Assembly: GCA_023230985.1 (NCBI GenBank)
Contig: JALNWH010000072.1
Coordinates: 1-9,783 of the forward strand
Source: Bacillota bacterium
GTDB taxonomy: Bacteria > Bacillota > Clostridia > Lutisporales > Lutisporaceae
Reading direction: 5' to 3'
Length of the DNA: 9,783 nucleotides
Made by a program: the position numbers and the translations under genes. Position 1 is the stretch's first letter, and each line of letters starts with the position of its first letter. The notes beneath the pieces were generated by a model, which saw only the letters and a program-made list of their open reading frames with translations, was not told where the DNA came from and did not search any database. Shown here piece after piece: positions 5,838 through 9,783 of this stretch.

Positions 5838-6848
5838 ATGTTGAATTACAAAATAGGTATTTTGGTTGATAAACCAAGTGAAAAGAATGATACAGAGGGA
5901 AATAGCGCTAATCAACAAAAACAGATTACTGCAGAAAAGATAAAAGAGGCTCTTTGTGAGGATTATGAGTTATCAAAAATTACTGCAGATAAAAAAATAA
6001 TAGAAAAACTAAGAAATAGTGATGTGGATATAGTATTTAATCTCAGCACAGGTGTAAGAGGTGGCAGCAGGCAATCACAAATACCTGCAATAATGGAGAT
6101 GATAGGTATTCCTTATGTAGGTTCAGGAGTTCTTACACATGCAATGGCGCTTAATAAGGCAGTAGCAAAGAAAATGTTTTTATATCATAATGTTTTAACA
6201 CCAAGATTTCAAGTATTTGCTACAGGTAAAGAGGAAATTGACACTGATTTAAATTTCCCAATCATTGTTAAACCGGCATGTGAAGGTTCAGGATTTGGTA
6301 TTCATAAGGACAGTGTTGTTAATGATAAGGAGAGTTTGCTAAAAAAGGTTGAAGAACTTCTAAAAGAATATCGGCCACCCATATTAGCGGAGGAATTTAT
6401 TAAAGGTAGAGAGTTTACGGTAGGCATAATAGGAAATGGCGATAAGAAGCGAATTTTACCAATCATGGAGATAGACTTTAAAGACATTCCTGAAGAATAC
6501 GGTAAGTTTTATACCTTTGAGGTAAAGTCGGAGCTTGGAGACCAAACCAGATATTATTGCCCCGCATCGTTAAATAAAGAACAGGAAAAATCCATTAAAA
6601 AAATAGCATCCAAAGCCTTTGATTCATTGGGATGCAGAGATTTGGCCAGAATAGATATTATCTTAAAAGGTGGGACACCTTATGTAATCGAGGTTAACAG
6701 TTTACCCGGACTGCAGCCGGTCTATAGTGATTTGCCAAAGATGGCAGACGCTGCCGGAATATCTTATAAGGCTTTAATTAATCGAATATTAGAAGAATCA
6801 GTGAAAAGAATAAAAAGTAAAGAAAGGAGAGCAGTATATGGTAGATAG
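5838..6848 (+). CDS. ATP-grasp ligase of the D-alanine-D-alanine ligase superfamily
   Basis: The 336-aa protein should activate a carboxylate as an acyl phosphate with ATP and join it to an amine, as D-Ala-D-Ala ligase does. The N-terminal domain has FNLSTGVRGGSRQSQIPA (67-84) and GIPYVGSG (90-97). The central ATP-binding part has FPIIVKPACEGSGFGI (140-155) and EEFIKGREFTVGI (185-197). The C-terminal magnesium site has RIDI (271-274, Asp273) and IEVNSLPGL (284-292, Glu285 and Asn287). True Ddl proteins usually have GE.G..Q in the first motif and NT.PG in the last; here these are GGSRQSQ and NSLPG. A substrate other than D-Ala is therefore likely, and the cell presumably has its real Ddl elsewhere. 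The ATG is preceded by AAAGGAGAGG (5826-5835). It is the first gene of a three-gene operon and overlaps the next by 11 bases. Substrates are not known. Confidence 0.85.
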   Translation: MLNYKIGILVDKPSEKNDTEGNSANQQKQITAEKIKEALCEDYELSKITADKKIIEKLRNSDVDIVFNLSTGVRGGSRQSQIPAIMEMIGIPYVGSGVLTHAMALNKAVAKKMFLYHNVLTPRFQVFATGKEEIDTDLNFPIIVKPACEGSGFGIHKDSVVNDKESLLKKVEELLKEYRPPILAEEFIKGREFTVGIIGNGDKKRILPIMEIDFKDIPEEYGKFYTFEVKSELGDQTRYYCPASLNKEQEKSIKKIASKAFDSLGCRDLARIDIILKGGTPYVIEVNSLPGLQPVYSDLPKMADAAGISYKALINRILEESVKRIKSKERRAVYGR

Positions 6849-7959
6849 AGATATCAGTTTCGCAGTTATTGGAGGAGGAAATGGAGGAAAAGGAATAGCA
6901 GCCTACTTGGCTAATATGGGTCATAAAGTTAACTTGTATAATCGTACTTTTGATAAAATAAGAAAAATTAAAGAGTTGGGCTTCATTGAGATAGAAGGTA
7001 CTATATCCGGGAGAGGATATATGGACAGGGTTACAGACAAAATAGAAGAAGCCATCAATGATGTTGATATTATAATGATTGCGACAACAGCAAATGCCCA
7101 CAAATATATTGCCCGGGAAATAGCTCCGTATGTAACAGATAAACAATATATCGTATTAAACCCGGGTAGGACCGGCGGAGCCTTGGAAATGCTTAAAATA
7201 ATCAAAAGTATAAATTCGTTTAGATGCCCCTGCATAGTTGAGGCTCAGACCTTGCTCTTTGCTTGCAGAGCTATAGGTGAAGATAAAATTAATATACTTA
7301 AGAAAAAAAATCATGTTAAAGTTGCCGCTATGCCGGCAATAAGAACAAAAGAATTTATAAATAAAATACACCATATTATACCTGAATTTGTCGATGGAGG
7401 CAGTGTATTGGATACAAGTTTTAATAATATAGGTGCTATATTACACCCCATACCTACAATTTTGAATTGTGGAAGGATTGAAGATACTAAAGGTGATTTT
7501 CTACACTATATTGAGGGTATTACACCATCAGTGGGAAAAATAATAGGGGAAGCGGATAACGAGAGAATACGTATTGCCGAAATGCTTGGTGTTAGGCCTA
7601 TGCCGCTTATTGAATGGCTTGGTTATACTTATGATGCATATGGGACAACTGTTTGTGATGCACTGCATATGGTAACGGCATATATGGGGATAAAGGCTCC
7701 CGGCACCTTGGATACAAGGTATATTAGTGAGGATGTACCTCAAAGCCTTGTGCCTATAGCTGATATGGGGCAATATTTGGGCGTTGAAACACCCGTCATT
7801 AATTCGATTATTCACTTGTCTTCTATAATTCATAGTGTAGACTATGCAAGAACGGGCAGAAAAATATCCGATATGGGGCTTGATGGATTAACTTTAGATG
7901 GAATAAGAAGCTTTGTTTCCTATGGTGAAATTTTCGAATCAGAAGGAGAGGTGGTATGA
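6838..7959 (+). CDS. NAD(P)-dependent octopine/nopaline (opine) dehydrogenase family protein
   Basis: The 373-aa protein has the two-domain layout of opine dehydrogenases. An N-terminal Rossmann domain carries the dinucleotide motif GGGNGG (12-17). A helical Octopine_DH domain follows from about residue 185. The latter shows NNIGAILHPIPTILNCGRIE (196-215, with His203 in the position of the catalytic His), YISEDVPQSLVPIADMG (295-311, with Asp299) and GVETP (315-319). Known members reductively join an amino acid to a 2-oxo acid to give a secondary-amine opine, but others in this broad family reduce or oxidise different substrates. The start has AAAGGAGAG (6823-6831) inside the end of the ligase gene, and its stop overlaps the mutase start by 4 bases, so translation is coupled on both sides. 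With a ligase and a B12 mutase as partners, a biosynthetic role on a modified amino acid is inferred. The true substrate is unknown. Confidence 0.88.
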   Translation: MVDRDISFAVIGGGNGGKGIAAYLANMGHKVNLYNRTFDKIRKIKELGFIEIEGTISGRGYMDRVTDKIEEAINDVDIIMIATTANAHKYIAREIAPYVTDKQYIVLNPGRTGGALEMLKIIKSINSFRCPCIVEAQTLLFACRAIGEDKINILKKKNHVKVAAMPAIRTKEFINKIHHIIPEFVDGGSVLDTSFNNIGAILHPIPTILNCGRIEDTKGDFLHYIEGITPSVGKIIGEADNERIRIAEMLGVRPMPLIEWLGYTYDAYGTTVCDALHMVTAYMGIKAPGTLDTRYISEDVPQSLVPIADMGQYLGVETPVINSIIHLSSIIHSVDYARTGRKISDMGLDGLTLDGIRSFVSYGEIFESEGEVV

Positions 7960-9617
7960 TGAAAAAGTATCTGGGTGCCGCTATCGGTAATTGCGTACAT
8001 GTAGGCGGAATAGTAAACTTTTTTCGCCTTGCAGAAAACGAAGGGCATAAGACTTATTTCATGGGTGCTGCAGTGGGTATTGACAGGTTGATTGAAAAAA
8101 TACCGGAAATAAATCCGGATGTAGTGGCAATAGGTTATAGGTTGACACCGAAGAATGTAGTGCCTTTACTGGATAGATTAGAGTTGTTAATTAATGAAAA
8201 AGGACTCCGCAACATTAAATGGATTTTTGGCGGAACAAAGCCTGTTGCAGATAAAGCAAAAAACTACTCATTTTTCTCGACTATATTTGACGGGACGGAG
8301 GATATAGATGATGTAATAGATTTTTTACGCGGTAAACATTTAAAAGAAGTAGAAACATCATATTCAAGTAACATTATAGGCAGGATTAAAAGCAAATACC
8401 CCTATCCTGTTCTAAGGCATATTTTTGGACTTCCTTCTTTGGAAGATACTATAGAAGGTGTTAAAACTATTGCCGAATCAAGAGTTTTAGATGTGATATC
8501 CATTGGACCGGATCAAAACACTCAGCAGTTTTTCTTTAACCGGGAAAAAATGAATCATGAGCTTGATGGTGCCGGCGGTGTGCCCCTTCGCAAAAAAGAT
8601 GATTTTCGAGAATTATTCAATGCCTCTCGGAGAGGTAACTATCCTTTGTTAAGATGTTATAGTGGAACGTCAGAAACATTTAAATTTGCAGAAATGTTAA
8701 AGAACACCATTAATAATGCTTGGTGTGCAGTCCCTTTATGTTGGTACAATGTGTTAGACGGAAGAGGCACAAGACCTGTGCATGAATCAATCGCAGAGGG
8801 ACAGAAGCTTATGAAGCTGCATGCTAAATGGGATATTCCAATTGAAGTTAACGAGGCGCATCATTGGAGCCTGAGAGATGCACACGACACTATAGGTGTA
8901 GTGATGGCCTTTTTAGCAGCCTATAATGCAAAAGCAATGGGTGTAAAAGAGTATATTGCACAATATATGTTTAATGTGCCCCCGGCTTTGCATCATAAAA
9001 TGGATCTGGCAAAGATGTTGGCCAAAGTAGAGTTGATAGAATCTTTGGAAGACGATGACTTTAAGGCGTATAGACAGGTGAGAACAGGACTGGCAAGTCT
9101 AAGCGCCGACTTGGATGTGGCAAAAGGACAGTTGGCTTCTTCGACTTATATGATGATGGCCTTAAAGCCTCATATAGTACATGTGGTAGGCTTCAGCGAA
9201 GCGGATCATGCGGCAACGGCTGAAGAAGTAATTGAAAGCACCAAGATAGTACGAGGAGTTATTCGATCTACTCTTGATGGAATGCCTGATATGTGCAAAG
9301 ATGGGGAAGTCCGGGAAAGAAAAAATGAATTGCTAAGTGAAGCTAAATATTTACTGGATACTATTAAAGAGCTATATCAGGACAGCAAAAATCCATGGAG
9401 TGATCCTAAGGTATTAGAGGATATAATAAAGAGAGGTATAATAGACGCACCCCATTTAGTAAATAATCCAAGTGCCAAAGGAACTTTAGAGACCAGAATT
9501 ATAGACGGTAAATGCCTAGCCTATTCCAAAGTAACGAATAAGGTTATCACGGAAAAAGAAAGAATCAGAGAGATTTTGGATGCAGAAAAGAAAACTTTCG
9601 CTGTGTCATCTCTTTGA
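7956..9617 (+). CDS. Cobalamin-dependent mutase-like protein: B12-binding domain fused to a glutamate mutase E-like barrel
   Basis: The 553-aa protein starts with a B12-binding Rossmann-like domain (about 4-125). His15 in CVHVGG matches the cobalt-coordinating His of the DxHxxG motif, but the Asp is Cys13. YRL (61-63) replaces the usual SxL, and GG (92-93) in WIFGGT is kept. From about residue 160 it resembles the TIM barrel of the glutamate (methylaspartate) mutase E subunit: LLRCYSGT, where the family has RHGTPD, then IPIEVNEAHHW, a helical stretch AYNAKAMGVKEYIAQYMFN, and a C-terminal GIIDAPHLVNNPSAKGT like the GV.D.P..PS..N.GK segment of GlmE. These comparisons are from memory. It probably catalyses an adenosylcobalamin radical rearrangement of an amino-acid-like substrate. 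The NREPFG loop that helps bind glutamate in GlmE is changed, so glutamate itself is doubtful. AAGGAGAGG (7943-7951) precedes the ATG; an ATG at 7959 is also possible. It is the last gene of the operon. Confidence 0.8.
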   Translation: MMKKYLGAAIGNCVHVGGIVNFFRLAENEGHKTYFMGAAVGIDRLIEKIPEINPDVVAIGYRLTPKNVVPLLDRLELLINEKGLRNIKWIFGGTKPVADKAKNYSFFSTIFDGTEDIDDVIDFLRGKHLKEVETSYSSNIIGRIKSKYPYPVLRHIFGLPSLEDTIEGVKTIAESRVLDVISIGPDQNTQQFFFNREKMNHELDGAGGVPLRKKDDFRELFNASRRGNYPLLRCYSGTSETFKFAEMLKNTINNAWCAVPLCWYNVLDGRGTRPVHESIAEGQKLMKLHAKWDIPIEVNEAHHWSLRDAHDTIGVVMAFLAAYNAKAMGVKEYIAQYMFNVPPALHHKMDLAKMLAKVELIESLEDDDFKAYRQVRTGLASLSADLDVAKGQLASSTYMMMALKPHIVHVVGFSEADHAATAEEVIESTKIVRGVIRSTLDGMPDMCKDGEVRERKNELLSEAKYLLDTIKELYQDSKNPWSDPKVLEDIIKRGIIDAPHLVNNPSAKGTLETRIIDGKCLAYSKVTNKVITEKERIREILDAEKKTFAVSSL

Positions 9618-9660
9618 TAATCCTATAGGATTTAATGATATAAACTGTAGTTTTTGATGT

Positions 9661-9689
9661 TTGATTTTGATAGATTTTTGTGCTAATAT
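9661..9689 (+). promoter_or_regulatory. Possible promoter of the tRNA-Arg gene
   Basis: TTGATT (9661-9666) and TAATAT (9684-9689) are separated by 17 bases, each matching the consensus at four of six positions. Transcription would start near 9696, about 11 bases before the mature tRNA. Read-through from the mutase gene is also possible, since no strong terminator lies between. Confidence 0.45.
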
Positions 9690-9706
9690 TAATTGTGTTA
9701 AAAAAT

Positions 9707-9783
9707 GCACCCGTAGCTCAGCTGGATAGAGTACTTGACTACGAATCAAGGGGCCGTGAGTTCGAATCTCGCCGGGTGCACCA
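9707..9783 (+). tRNA. tRNA-Arg, anticodon ACG
   Basis: This is a complete 77-base tRNA ending exactly at the window edge, with CCA encoded. The acceptor stem GCACCCG (9707-9713) pairs perfectly with CGGGTGC (9773-9779), followed by discriminator A. The D arm is GCTC/GAGT. The anticodon stem CTTGA/TCAAG encloses the loop CTACGAA with anticodon ACG (9741-9743). The T arm contains GTTCGAATC. A34 is normally deaminated to inosine, so it would read CGU, CGC and CGA codons. Confidence 0.97.

Noticed and set aside
5785..5844. Possible 19-codon leader peptide running into the start of the ATP-grasp gene
   Set aside because: No Shine-Dalgarno sequence precedes its ATG, and the codons show no meaningful run of a single amino acid that would suggest attenuation.
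6778..7374. Minus-strand open frames across the ligase/dehydrogenase junction
   Set aside because: They are antisense to strongly recognisable enzyme genes, with Ile/Phe/Tyr/Ser-rich low-quality translations typical of antisense shadows in AT-rich DNA.
9619..9632. Palindrome AATCCTATAGGATT as terminator of the mutase operon
   Set aside because: The stem is only about five base pairs and is followed by TAATGATA, not a T tract. No clear terminator could be assigned here.

Overview
The window is AT-rich, with ATA/AGA-rich codon use, strong purine-rich ribosome binding sites, sigma-A-type promoters and two riboswitch classes typical of Firmicutes. A low-GC anaerobic Firmicute (Clostridia or Tissierellia) is the best guess. 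No species can be named from the sequence alone. I see no insertion sequence, phage gene or CRISPR array.

Layout. Bases 1-1413 hold the end of an OmpR-type response regulator and its overlapping HAMP histidine kinase. A HhH-GPD DNA glycosylase of the AlkA type follows on the same strand (about 1442-2059). On the minus strand, 2103-2636 encodes a FolT-like ECF transporter substrate-binding protein. Its leader has a sigma-A promoter, a tetrahydrofolate (THF) riboswitch and a sequence that can pair with the gene's Shine-Dalgarno site, and the unit ends in an intrinsic terminator at 2061-2089. Next on the plus strand are a membrane-anchored M1-type zinc peptidase (about 2967-4466) and a CBS-CBS-ACT protein of the AcuB type (4575-5207).

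Bases 5208-5837 hold no gene. They contain a strong extended -10 promoter, a clear cyclic di-AMP (ydaO/yuaA) riboswitch and an intrinsic terminator. About 330 AT-rich bases then separate the terminator from the next gene, and I find no convincing second promoter in them.

The most unusual part is the compact three-gene operon at 5838-9617. It encodes an ATP-grasp ligase of the D-Ala-D-Ala ligase superfamily, an octopine/nopaline-type dehydrogenase, and one polypeptide joining an N-terminal cobalamin-binding domain to a TIM-barrel resembling the glutamate mutase E subunit. The genes overlap by 11 and 4 bases, so they very probably act in one pathway. A B12-dependent rearrangement of an amino-acid-like skeleton, an NAD(P)-dependent opine-type reduction or condensation, and an ATP-driven peptide or amide ligation would together make a modified amino acid or small opine/peptide. 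I do not recognise this as a described pathway. If read-through from the cyclic di-AMP riboswitch drives it, an osmolyte or cell-wall-related product is possible. The window ends with a complete tRNA-Arg(ACG) gene with encoded CCA.
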